Source: a virus. Taken from it: 21,024 nt of DNA. The notes beneath the pieces were generated by a model, which saw only the letters and a list, made by a program, of their open reading frames with translations, had not been told where the DNA came from and ran no database searches. Positions 15,661-20,991 of this stretch are shown piece by piece (the stretch's first letter is position 1; every line of letters begins with the position of its first letter). The stretch spans positions 1 to 21,024 of IMG/VR virus record IMGVR_UViG_3300042934_000479. One strand, 5' to 3'. The position numbers and the translations under genes are program-made.

Positions 15661-15912
15661 ATGTCCGAGATCACCGACGGCTACCGGCCTCTGGAAGCCA
15701 CCGGCAACGTCTACGTCTTCGACGAGTCCCTCACACCGCGCCTCCAGATCAACGTGGCCCTCAAGGCAGACGTGGGCGAGTACCCGGCCGAGGCTGCGGC
15801 CGCCGTCATTGCGGGTGTGGAGGCCGTCAAGGAGTCGCTGGCGGCGTCGTTCCCCAGCGTCACCGCGGATATCACCCCCACGGTCCTCGTCGGGGCCCGG
15901 CAGATGCAGTAG
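15661..15912 (+). CDS. Small conserved-looking protein before the lysis genes
   Basis: An 83-residue protein starting at ATG 15661 behind AAGGGAGA. It has a beta-rich N-terminus (GNVYVFDESLTPRLQINVAL), a helix (EAAAAVIAGVEAVKESLAAS) and a final strand region (VTADITPTVLVG). No signal peptide, membrane segment or catalytic motif is visible. It lies between the tail fibre-like gene and the endolysin and may be a minor virion protein. No function is assigned. Confidence 0.7.
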   Translation: MSEITDGYRPLEATGNVYVFDESLTPRLQINVALKADVGEYPAEAAAAVIAGVEAVKESLAASFPSVTADITPTVLVGARQMQ

Positions 15913-15929
15913 CCCGTCCCCCACCGTTT

Positions 15930-15960
15930 GCCCCGCGCCACCCTGGCCCGGGGCCTTTCT
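15930..15960 (+). terminator. Probable intrinsic terminator between tail and lysis genes
   Basis: GCCCCG (15930-15935) pairs with CGGGGC (15949-15954), with an inner GCC/GGC step across one C/C mismatch and an ACCCT loop, followed by CTTTCT. It is the only hairpin inside the late operon followed by a short pyrimidine tract rich in T. It ends 17 nt before the endolysin start, so read-through is probably needed for lysis genes unless a promoter lies within the tail genes. Confidence 0.6.
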
Positions 15961-15976
15961 CATCTCTGGAGGCCTC

Positions 15977-16903
15977 ATGGCCACACCCATGTCCGCGTCC
16001 GCGTTCCTGAAGGCCCTGGAGGACGAGGGCCTGGTCGTCGTCCAGGAGGGCGACTGGCGCGACCACAACCGCAACCACAAGGGCCCCTGGGGGCCCGTGC
16101 ACGGCGTGATGATCCACCACACCGTCACCCGGGGCACCGCCGCCACGGTCCGCATCGTGAAGGACGGCTACAGCGGCCTGCCCGGCCCGCTCTGCCACGG
16201 CATGATCGCCAAGGACGGGCGCGTGCACTTGGTCGGCTACGGCCGCGCGAACCACGCCGGCCTGGGGGACCCGGACGTCTTGTCCGCGGTCATCGCCGAG
16301 CGCGCCCTGCCCGGCGACAATGAGGCGTCGGTGGACGGCAACCGGCACTTCTACGGCTTCGAGTGCGAGAACGAGGGCGATGGCGAGGACCCCTGGCCCG
16401 CGGCCCAGCTCGAGGCGATCGTGCGCGCGGCCGCCGCACTCTGCAGACACCACGGCTGGAACGCCCGCTCCGTCCTGCGGCACCTGGACTGGCAGCCCGG
16501 CAAGGTCGACCCGCGCGGCGTCGACTGGGACGACATCGAGGCCCGCATCGCCAAGCGCCTGGGCAGCAAGCCGCCGGCCACGCCGCGGCCGACGCCGTCC
16601 CGGCCGGTCGTCGACCTGTCCGAGCTGGTGAAGGCAGCCCGCTCGAACCCGGGCATGCGCGGCACGCCGGTCACGTACAGCGGCGCCCGCGCCGTGGAGG
16701 CCGCCCTGGTCGACGAGGGCCTCCTCGCCTCGAAGCGCCTGGACGGGCACTTCGGCTCGGACACGGTCGCCGCCTACTCCCGCTGGCAGCTGCGGCTGTA
16801 CCCCGGCTCCAGCACCCGACCGGGCGGCGCCGCCGACGGCATCCCTGGCAAGGAGTCGCTGGTCAAGCTCGGACAGCGACACGGCTTCGACGTGAGGAAC
16901 TGA
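15977..16903 (+). CDS. Endolysin: N-acetylmuramoyl-L-alanine amidase with C-terminal wall-binding-like domain
   Basis: A 308-residue enzyme that cuts the bond between MurNAc and L-Ala in peptidoglycan to release progeny. The N-terminal Amidase_2 domain (about 1-190) has MIHHT (His47 likely zinc ligand), LCHGMIAKDGRVHLVGYG, and RHLDWQPGKVDP, with His169 and Asp178 as the other likely zinc ligands. A Pro-rich linker (PPATPRPTPSRP) joins a C-terminal domain of about 90 residues with VEAALVDEGLLASKRLDGHF, a peptidoglycan-binding type helical motif. No signal peptide is visible, so export would depend on the holin encoded next. ATG 15977 follows TGGAGG. Confidence 0.93.
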   Translation: MATPMSASAFLKALEDEGLVVVQEGDWRDHNRNHKGPWGPVHGVMIHHTVTRGTAATVRIVKDGYSGLPGPLCHGMIAKDGRVHLVGYGRANHAGLGDPDVLSAVIAERALPGDNEASVDGNRHFYGFECENEGDGEDPWPAAQLEAIVRAAAALCRHHGWNARSVLRHLDWQPGKVDPRGVDWDDIEARIAKRLGSKPPATPRPTPSRPVVDLSELVKAARSNPGMRGTPVTYSGARAVEAALVDEGLLASKRLDGHFGSDTVAAYSRWQLRLYPGSSTRPGGAADGIPGKESLVKLGQRHGFDVRN

Positions 16904-16908
16904 TCGAC

Positions 16909-17130
16909 ATGGCTGCACCCGTAGAGAAGAAGGTCACCGCCGCCACCGCCGGCACGTACGTCGGGAGCACCGCGCTGCTCGCCGGCCTGGAGGCGGTCGA
17001 GGACCATGCCGAGCTGGTGAGCTGGATGCCGCCCGGGCTGGCCCCGTTCGTCCTCGCCCTGGTCCCGGCCGCGATCACCTTCGTGTCCGGCTGGGCCACG
17101 AAGCACAGCCCGCGCGGGGTGATCGAGTGA
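16909..17130 (+). CDS. Holin
   Basis: A 73-residue membrane protein 5 nt after the endolysin stop. It has a charged N-terminus (APVEKK), a first weakly hydrophobic helix (AGTYVGSTALLAGLEAV), a short polar turn (EDHAELVSWMPPG), a second membrane segment (LAPFVLALVPAAITFVSGW) and a basic end. Two membrane segments, small size and position after the amidase are the normal signs of a holin, which forms lesions in the cytoplasmic membrane at lysis. The SD is weak, so translation may be coupled to the endolysin. Its stop overlaps the next start (GTGA). Confidence 0.8.
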   Translation: MAAPVEKKVTAATAGTYVGSTALLAGLEAVEDHAELVSWMPPGLAPFVLALVPAAITFVSGWATKHSPRGVIE

Positions 17131-17456
17131 GCGACAGCACCGGCGTTCCAGCCGTCGACACCATCGTCGTCTGGTGCGTAGCAGGTACCGCCCTGGCCGG
17201 GATCCTGGTCCTGCTCTGGCGTCTGGTCCGCGGCGTCCGCCAGGTCGTCGTCCGCGTGGACGACTTCGTGGACGACTGGCAAGGCGTGCCGTCGCGCCCC
17301 GGGGTCCCCGAGCGCCCGGGGGTCATGGCCCGCCTGGACGCCATCGAGGGACGCCTCAGCAACGTGGAGCACGAGCTGCACCCCAACAGCGGCTCCTCGC
17401 TCCGGGACGCCGTGGACCGCGTCGACCGGCGCACCCGACAACTCACCGACGAATGA
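17127..17456 (+). CDS. Single-span membrane protein of the lysis cassette (DUF2746-like)
   Basis: A 109-residue protein starting at GTG 17127, which overlaps the holin stop by 4 nt. One membrane segment (TIVVWCVAGTALAGILVLLW, about 12-31) is followed by a basic stretch, a Pro-rich linker, and a predicted coiled coil (MARLDAIEGRLSNVEHEL) ending in HPNSGSSLRDAVDRVDRR. The NSGSSLRDAVDR ending is what I associate with the actinophage DUF2746 family. Topology (membrane anchor plus helical coil) would suit a holin partner, antiholin or spanin-like factor, but the role is not established. Confidence 0.72.
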   Translation: MSDSTGVPAVDTIVVWCVAGTALAGILVLLWRLVRGVRQVVVRVDDFVDDWQGVPSRPGVPERPGVMARLDAIEGRLSNVEHELHPNSGSSLRDAVDRVDRRTRQLTDE

Positions 17457-17459
17457 GAC

Positions 17460-17491
17460 GGCCCCCTCTCGCCTTCGGGCGGGAGGGGGCC
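17460..17491. terminator. Strong hairpin with cUUCGg loop closing the late operon
   Basis: A 14-bp stem (17460-17473 with 17478-17491, one U-G wobble) is capped by a TTCG tetraloop closed by C-G, an exceptionally stable loop. It begins 4 nt after the stop of the last lysis gene and ends 19 nt before the stop of the convergent minus-strand regulator, so it probably ends transcription from both sides. Confidence 0.88.
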
Positions 17492-17509
17492 GCTTCGTCG
17501 TGCCTGGGG

Positions 17510-18367
17510 TCAGCGTGCGGTCAGGGCCCGGCGCGCACGGTTGATGACGTTCTGCGCGTCGGTTCCGTACACGGCCGACTCGCTAAGGGTGTCCCACACT
17601 CGCTGGTACGTGGCCACGGAATCCGTGTCGTCCAGCCACAACTCGGCGTGCCAGTCCTCTACGACCACGCGCCGGTCATCGTAGATCCAGAACGAGTTGC
17701 CCGCGTAGATCTTCAGGGACGCCGAGAACGGCACGATGCCGAACTCCACGGTGTCCAGGCCGATGACGCTGGCGAGGCGGTCCAGCTGGGCGGCGAGCAC
17801 GGCGGGCGGGCAGACGAGGGCGAAACAGGCTGCCTCCCACATCAGGATCCGGTAGGTGCGGCCCGGCTCCCACAGCCCGTCCTGTCGGCGGATGCGGGCG
17901 CGTACGGCCTCCTCGGTGTCTCGTGGGGACTGCATGAGGTTGGCGTGCCGGGTGAGGACGTGGCGGGCGTACTCCGGGGTTTGGAGCATGCCGGGGACGA
18001 GGTTGTTCTCCCAGATGGTGAGCACGCGTGTGCGGTCGTGCTCTGCGGTGATGGCCTCCTGTACGGGGCGGTGCCCAGAGGCGAGCTGCCGCCGCCAGGA
18101 CCGAATGCGTGACTCGAAGCCCCGGAGCTGGGCGAGAAGTCCCTCGTACGCTTCGGGACGGCCGGTGGCGTCGGCCCATGCCCGGAGTTCGTCGGCGTCG
18201 GCTGTCTGCCGGCCGTTCTCCAGCTTGGAGACCTTGGACTTGGTCCAGCCGTTGCCGAGACGCTCGGCGAGCTGGGCGCCGGTGAGCCGACCGGTTGGGC
18301 ACGCTAGCCGGAGTTCCCGGAGCCGTATCCCGAGGGCTTCGCGTGCCTGCTGGTAGTCAGTGCTCAC
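17510..18367 (-). CDS. XRE-DUF5753 transcriptional regulator
   Basis: A 285-residue regulator, GTG start at 18367. An N-terminal Cro/C1-type HTH (about residues 12-70; LTGAQLAERLG, WTKSKVSKLENGRQT) is followed by the C-terminal DUF5753 domain with its usual motifs: IWENNLVPGMLQTPEYAR, RIRRQDGLW, ILMWEAACF, IVPFSASLKIYAGNSFWIYD. These regulators are abundant in Streptomyces and usually work with a small DUF397 or DUF6879-type neighbour; some pairs affect antibiotic production and differentiation. Here the partner lies just upstream (11 nt gap), so the two are one operon on the minus strand. A role in prophage control or host adaptation is inference. Confidence 0.92.
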   Translation of the reverse strand: MSTDYQQAREALGIRLRELRLACPTGRLTGAQLAERLGNGWTKSKVSKLENGRQTADADELRAWADATGRPEAYEGLLAQLRGFESRIRSWRRQLASGHRPVQEAITAEHDRTRVLTIWENNLVPGMLQTPEYARHVLTRHANLMQSPRDTEEAVRARIRRQDGLWEPGRTYRILMWEAACFALVCPPAVLAAQLDRLASVIGLDTVEFGIVPFSASLKIYAGNSFWIYDDRRVVVEDWHAELWLDDTDSVATYQRVWDTLSESAVYGTDAQNVINRARRALTAR

Positions 18368-18378
18368 CGGGCCTCACG

Positions 18379-19113
18379 TCAGCGCTTGATCTCGAACTGT
18401 GCGTACGGGACTGCATGGTGCCAGGCCGCGTCGCGGGCTTGGCAGTACCGGTTCACCGCGGCCGGTTCCGTGATCAGCTCGGCGCCGGTCAGATGGTCGT
18501 CGTCGTCGAAGAGGAGTCGGGCGACTAGGCGGGAGTCGAACAGCCAGAAGTCCTCGGTGGGCAAGTGGAGGTCGTCGGCCTGGGCGCGGGAGAGGTTACG
18601 GATGTCCTCGCCCACGGCGCAGTTCCGGGCCGCATTGCTGCGGAGGTACAGCTGCCCCGGGGTGATGGGGTCGTCGACCAGGCGCACGCGCTCGAAGCGT
18701 TTCCCCTGCGCGGTCTGGGCGCGGACGTTGTGGCACCAGTCGTCGTCGTAGTCCCAGTCGATGGGCTGGCCGGCCTCGAACTGGGCCCACTCCGGGGTGG
18801 CCTCGTCGCTGGCGAAACGGCGGCGCGTCTCCAGCCGCCAGGCCGTGTGCTCGAAGGTGCTGAAGAGCCGGTCGAACTCGTCGCTCGCGTTGATGAGCCT
18901 GGGCTCCTCGTCTCGCGGGCCGAAGTCGACGAGGGTGTTGCGGGGGACGATGACGGCGACTTCGCCTTCGTCCAGGTGCCGGAGCTGGGCGAGGTCGTCG
19001 GGGGCTGTGAGCGGCGGCCCGTGGACGATGACCTCGCCGCTGTCGAGGTCCTCGTGTACGGCCGGGCAACCGCCGCCGCCTGATCCGGTGCCGTTGAAGC
19101 GGAGTCGGCGCAT
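18379..19113 (-). CDS. DUF6879 protein with N-terminal partner-like domain
   Basis: A 244-residue protein, ATG at 19113 with a GGGAGGGG site upstream on the minus strand. The first 65-70 residues (RRLRFNGTGSGGGGCPAVHE, VIVHGPPLTAPDDLAQL, EVAVIVPRNTLVDFG) look like the stand-alone small proteins that often sit beside DUF6879 genes in Streptomyces. The rest is DUF6879: FDRLFSTFEHTAWRLETRRR, RVRLVDDPITPGQLYL, AVGEDIRNLSRAQADDLHLP, EDFWLFDSRLVARLLFDDD, VNRYCQARDAAWHHAVPYAQF. So two usually separate components appear to be fused here. Biochemical activity is unknown; it is presumed to work with the downstream XRE-DUF5753 regulator. Confidence 0.88.
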   Translation of the reverse strand: MRRLRFNGTGSGGGGCPAVHEDLDSGEVIVHGPPLTAPDDLAQLRHLDEGEVAVIVPRNTLVDFGPRDEEPRLINASDEFDRLFSTFEHTAWRLETRRRFASDEATPEWAQFEAGQPIDWDYDDDWCHNVRAQTAQGKRFERVRLVDDPITPGQLYLRSNAARNCAVGEDIRNLSRAQADDLHLPTEDFWLFDSRLVARLLFDDDDHLTGAELITEPAAVNRYCQARDAAWHHAVPYAQFEIKR

Positions 19114-19150
19114 GGGATTCCCCTCCCGTTGGTGGTCTGGTGTGGGGCCA

Positions 19151-19191
19151 GCCTCCCCGACGTTCCGAGACGGAACACACCGTCAGGAGGC
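19151..19191. promoter_or_regulatory. Nested inverted repeats in the DUF6879 leader
   Basis: GCCTCC (19151-19156) and GGAGGC (19186-19191) enclose GACG/CGTC and a central GTTCCG-AGA-CGGAAC (19162-19176). The outer and inner pairs make a plausible folded leader RNA or a cluster of protein-binding sites. It lies downstream of the proposed minus promoter and 38 nt before the DUF6879 start codon. Confidence 0.5.
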
Positions 19192-19202
19192 CCCGCACGG
19201 GA

Positions 19203-19231
19203 AACATTGCGCAACTCGGCGGAGGGGTCAA
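19203..19231 (-). promoter_or_regulatory. Candidate promoter of the DUF6879/XRE-DUF5753 operon
   Basis: On the minus strand, TTGACC (19231-19226) is followed after exactly 17 bp by AATGTT (19208-19203). The -35 is close to consensus and the -10 is a weaker match. The perfect palindrome TTGCGCAA (19207-19214) overlaps the -10, a placement suited to autorepression. Confidence 0.5.
19207..19214. promoter_or_regulatory. Palindrome TTGCGCAA, candidate operator
   Basis: An 8-bp perfect palindrome overlapping the proposed minus-strand -10 element. GCGCAACT-type words are, as I recall, frequent upstream of Streptomyces XRE-DUF5753 genes. Binding by the local regulator is inference. Confidence 0.45.
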
Positions 19232-19237
19232 GAAACT

Positions 19238-19253
19238 ACGCGAAACTTCGTGT
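19238..19253. promoter_or_regulatory. Inverted repeat ACnCGAA-AC-TTCGnGT, candidate operator
   Basis: ACGCGAAACTTCGTGT has 6 of 7 complementary positions in each arm around a 2-bp centre. It lies between the divergent start regions, just upstream of the proposed plus-strand promoter. GAAACT is also directly repeated here (19232-19237 and 19242-19247, 10 bp apart). Confidence 0.45.
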
Positions 19254-19275
19254 GCTTCACGCCACTCCGCACTCC

Positions 19276-19281
19276 TACGGT
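19276..19281 (+). promoter_or_regulatory. Candidate -10 element of a leaderless transcript
   Basis: TACGGT fits the actinomycete TAnnnT -10 and ends 6 nt before the ATG at 19288, so transcription would begin at or very near the A of the start codon. No ribosome binding site precedes that ATG. No good -35 was found, as is common for activator-dependent or extended -10 promoters. Confidence 0.45.
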
Positions 19282-19287
19282 CCTCGC

Positions 19288-19491
19288 ATGGCCACTCCGC
19301 AGCCGACCGTCGACCCTTTCACGGCCGTCGAGTCCCTCCGCGCAGCCCTCGACGGCGCCGGCATTGTCCTGCCCTCGCTCGCTGTGGACCCGGGCTCGCC
19401 GACCCTCGGCCTGGTGGATCTGGGCCGGGTCCGGGCGGACGTCGCGCTGCGCCTGGCCGACGCCTTGCAGCCAAGGGGGACCGCCGCATGA
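19288..19491 (+). CDS. Small protein, first gene of the Cys-rich operon
   Basis: A 67-residue protein: helix FTAVESLRAALDGAGIVLPS, a VDPGSPTLGLVDLGRV loop and strand, and a final helix ADVALRLADAL. Similar small proteins with a GIVLPSL...LV.LGR core occur beside XRE-DUF5753 regulators in Streptomyces, from memory. The frame is open upstream, but the ATG at 19288 is the sensible start given the -10 element just before it. It overlaps the next gene as ATGA. Its divergent orientation from DUF6879 suggests shared control. Function is unknown. Confidence 0.72.
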   Translation: MATPQPTVDPFTAVESLRAALDGAGIVLPSLAVDPGSPTLGLVDLGRVRADVALRLADALQPRGTAA

Positions 19492-20027
19492 GCACCACTG
19501 CCGACGACACCACCGGATCCGGCGACCGTCTACGCGTCATCGGCTGGTGCGCCTGGTGCAAGGACGCGGCCGACGACTGCCGCGTCATCCAGGTCGCCAA
19601 GCAGAGCTCCGGCAGGGGTGGCGTCCGCTACGCCTGCGGGCCGTGCCGCAAGAGACACCAGTTGGTGCCGCTCATCGAGCAGGAGACGCGCGCGACGGCC
19701 CCGGCTGCCACCGGCCCGGAGGCGGCTGGCGCGTCAATGATCATCATGGCGGGCATGGTCCCGACCATGTCGGACGCTCAGCGCGAGGGCCGGTCCTGCC
19801 CCTGGTGCAACGTGCCAATCACGGCCGAGACCGGCATCGACCTCGGCGAGGAGGAACTCCCCCGCCTCGGCGTGACCGTGCACCCGGTCGCCTGCCGCCC
19901 TTGCGCCATCCGCGAGGCCCGCGAGTCTTTTGCCCACCACTGCCGCATGTGCGAGCGGTGCAACCGGGGCGACTACTGCCCAGAGAAGGCGCCGCTGCGG
20001 CGCTTCGTCCTGGAGGTCCGCTCATGA
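19488..20027 (+). CDS. Cys-rich putative zinc-binding protein
   Basis: A 179-residue protein with 13 Cys in three groups: C21-x2-C24, C31 and C50-x2-C53; C104-x2-C107 with H132 P133, C136 and C139; and C152-x2-C155-x2-C158 with C164. These spacings suggest two or three zinc-binding folds. A low-complexity Ala/Met linker (about 68-95; MIIMAGMVPTMS) separates the first from the rest, so the gene may be a fusion of two shorter ones. A basic CGPCRKRHQL follows the first cluster, as in nucleic-acid-binding or adaptor zinc proteins. ATGA overlaps join it to both neighbours. No enzyme motif is seen and no function is assigned. Confidence 0.78.
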   Translation: MSTTADDTTGSGDRLRVIGWCAWCKDAADDCRVIQVAKQSSGRGGVRYACGPCRKRHQLVPLIEQETRATAPAATGPEAAGASMIIMAGMVPTMSDAQREGRSCPWCNVPITAETGIDLGEEELPRLGVTVHPVACRPCAIREARESFAHHCRMCERCNRGDYCPEKAPLRRFVLEVRS

Positions 20028-20182
20028 GGATCTGCGACACGTGCGGCGAACTGATCGAAGGCGGCGCCCGGAAGATCCCGATCGACTCGCCATCGGGCGC
20101 AGCCCCGAACCTGTGGGTGCACCCGTACCCGTGCAAGGCGTCCCCGCCGCGGCAGACCTACCCGGCCAGGAGCAGCAGATGA
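20024..20182 (+). CDS. 52-residue zinc-ribbon-like protein
   Basis: A short protein starting at ATG 20024 within an ATGA overlap and ending in another ATGA overlap. C4-x2-C7 near the start and H33-P-x2-C37 later give a likely single zinc site. The layout C-x2-C, I, G, I, L, VHP, C matches residues 104-136 of the preceding protein almost residue for residue in spacing (25 versus 26 residues from the second Cys to His). The C-terminus is basic and Pro-rich. The coupling on both sides supports it being real despite its size. Confidence 0.7.
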   Translation: MRICDTCGELIEGGARKIPIDSPSGAAPNLWVHPYPCKASPPRQTYPARSSR

Positions 20183-20586
20183 GCGGCTTTCGGTGCACGG
20201 CCACGACCGGTGTGCACGCGGAGATCCGGGCGATGGCAGAGAAGATTGCGTCCCCGTTCGGCGCCGTGGACTGGGCGCCGGACAGGGTGCTTCAGTGCCT
20301 CGTCGAGGACGTACCCCACGACTTTCACGCAGCGTTCCTCCGCACCGGCGCTCACGAGGACCCACCCTCGGACGTCTACCTGTGCTGGAAGGACGGGGCC
20401 CCGGACCAGAGCCTGGCGGATCTCGACTGCTGCATGGCCCGAAGCAGACCGCTGGACGCCGGGTGCACGATCTTCAAGCACCACCCGGGCCGCTGCTACG
20501 AGGACTACATCGACCCACCCGCGGTGGCCGCGTCCGCGTACGCCGACCAGCTGCTGAAGGAGCTGGGCATATCGCTGTCCACCTGA
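20179..20586 (+). CDS. Unknown 135-residue protein ending the Cys-rich operon
   Basis: Starts at ATG 20179 in an ATGA overlap. It has an N-terminal helix (VHAEIRAMAEKIASPFGAVD), then VLQCLVEDVPHDFHAAFLR, a segment with SDVYLCWKDGAPDQS, a Cys/His-containing stretch (LDCCMARSRPLDAGCTIFKH, then HPGRCYEDY) and a C-terminal helix ending LLKELGISLST. The Cys-Cys...Cys...His-His...Cys arrangement (residues about 83-114) might bind a metal. It is not recognised. A perfect 12-bp hairpin begins 3 nt after the stop. Confidence 0.75.
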   Translation: MSGFRCTATTGVHAEIRAMAEKIASPFGAVDWAPDRVLQCLVEDVPHDFHAAFLRTGAHEDPPSDVYLCWKDGAPDQSLADLDCCMARSRPLDAGCTIFKHHPGRCYEDYIDPPAVAASAYADQLLKELGISLST

Positions 20587-20588
20587 CC

Positions 20589-20625
20589 CCCGCTGGTGCC
20601 ACAGGGCGGACGGGGCACCAGCGGG
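20589..20625 (+). terminator. Hairpin after the Cys-rich operon
   Basis: CCCGCTGGTGCC (20589-20600) and GGCACCAGCGGG (20614-20625) form a perfect 12-bp stem with a 13-nt loop immediately after the operon's last stop. No T run follows, as is common for terminators in high-GC genomes. Confidence 0.72.
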
Positions 20626-20633
20626 TCTGACGT

Positions 20634-20668
20634 CACCAGCGCGGCGCTGTTCGCCGATCGCGCTGGTG
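20634..20668. terminator. Second hairpin in the convergent gap
   Basis: CACCAGCGCG (20634-20643) and CGCGCTGGTG (20659-20668) form a perfect 10-bp stem with a 15-nt loop. It shares the CACCAGCG core with the neighbouring hairpin, so the arms of the two could also pair with each other. Confidence 0.6.
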
Positions 20669-20676
20669 GCTCGCGG

Positions 20677-20715
20677 GCGGCCCGTTCCCCGCACCCCCCG
20701 TCGGGGGCGGGCCGC
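20677..20715 (-). terminator. Hairpin directly after the minus-strand repressor gene
   Basis: GCGGCCCG (20677-20684) and CGGGCCGC (20708-20715) enclose CCCCC/GGGGG (20695-20699 with 20703-20707). It abuts the stop codon of the minus-strand XRE gene, so it is the likely end of that transcript. Confidence 0.6.
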
Positions 20716-20943
20716 TCACTCCACCAGGTCCCGTACGGGCACACCGATGGCCCGGGCTACACGCAGCAGGGTCCGCAGCGTCGGATTCGCGCGGCCGGCC
20801 TCGATGTCCTGGTAGTGCGCGCGGTTCATCGGGACCGCCAGGAAGACAGCCTCCTGGGTCAGGTTGTGGTGCTCGCGGACTTCGCGGATGCGCCTGCCGA
20901 TGCGCTGCCCCTCGCCGTCCAGCCACTCATCGTTGTCAGGCAC
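20716..20943 (-). CDS. Small XRE-family repressor-like protein
   Basis: A 75-residue protein that is almost entirely one Cro/C1-type HTH: IGRRIREVREHHNLTQEAVF, then MNRAHYQDIEAGRANPTLRT and LLRVARAIGVPVRDLVE. No other domain is present, so it would bind DNA as a small dimer. GTG at 20943 (minus strand) is the upstream-most sensible start; no good ribosome binding site precedes it. A perfect 11-bp inverted repeat begins 10 bp upstream, a likely autoregulatory operator. Position at the edge of the late and accessory block, facing away from a gene outside the window, would suit a lysis-lysogeny or accessory-gene repressor, but this is inference. Confidence 0.85.
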   Translation of the reverse strand: MPDNDEWLDGEGQRIGRRIREVREHHNLTQEAVFLAVPMNRAHYQDIEAGRANPTLRTLLRVARAIGVPVRDLVE

Positions 20944-20952
20944 CCGATAAAC

Positions 20953-20991
20953 GCTGTGACCAGCGATGATCTATGTCAGCCTGGTCACAGC
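20953..20991. promoter_or_regulatory. 11-bp perfect inverted repeat, candidate XRE operator
   Basis: GCTGTGACCAG (20953-20963) and CTGGTCACAGC (20981-20991) are exact complements separated by 17 bp. The repeat lies in the start region of the minus-strand XRE gene, in the most AT-rich stretch of the window (CTATGTCAG, CTTTATTTGATC). It likely holds divergent promoters, but no single -10/-35 pair was convincing. The last 33 bases of the window beyond it hold no visible gene. Confidence 0.65.

Noticed and set aside
19261-19301. 11-bp direct repeat GCCACTCCGCA (19261-19271 and 19291-19301) as an attachment site or iteron
   Set aside because: Only two copies, the second inside the coding start of the 67-residue protein; too short to support an attachment site.
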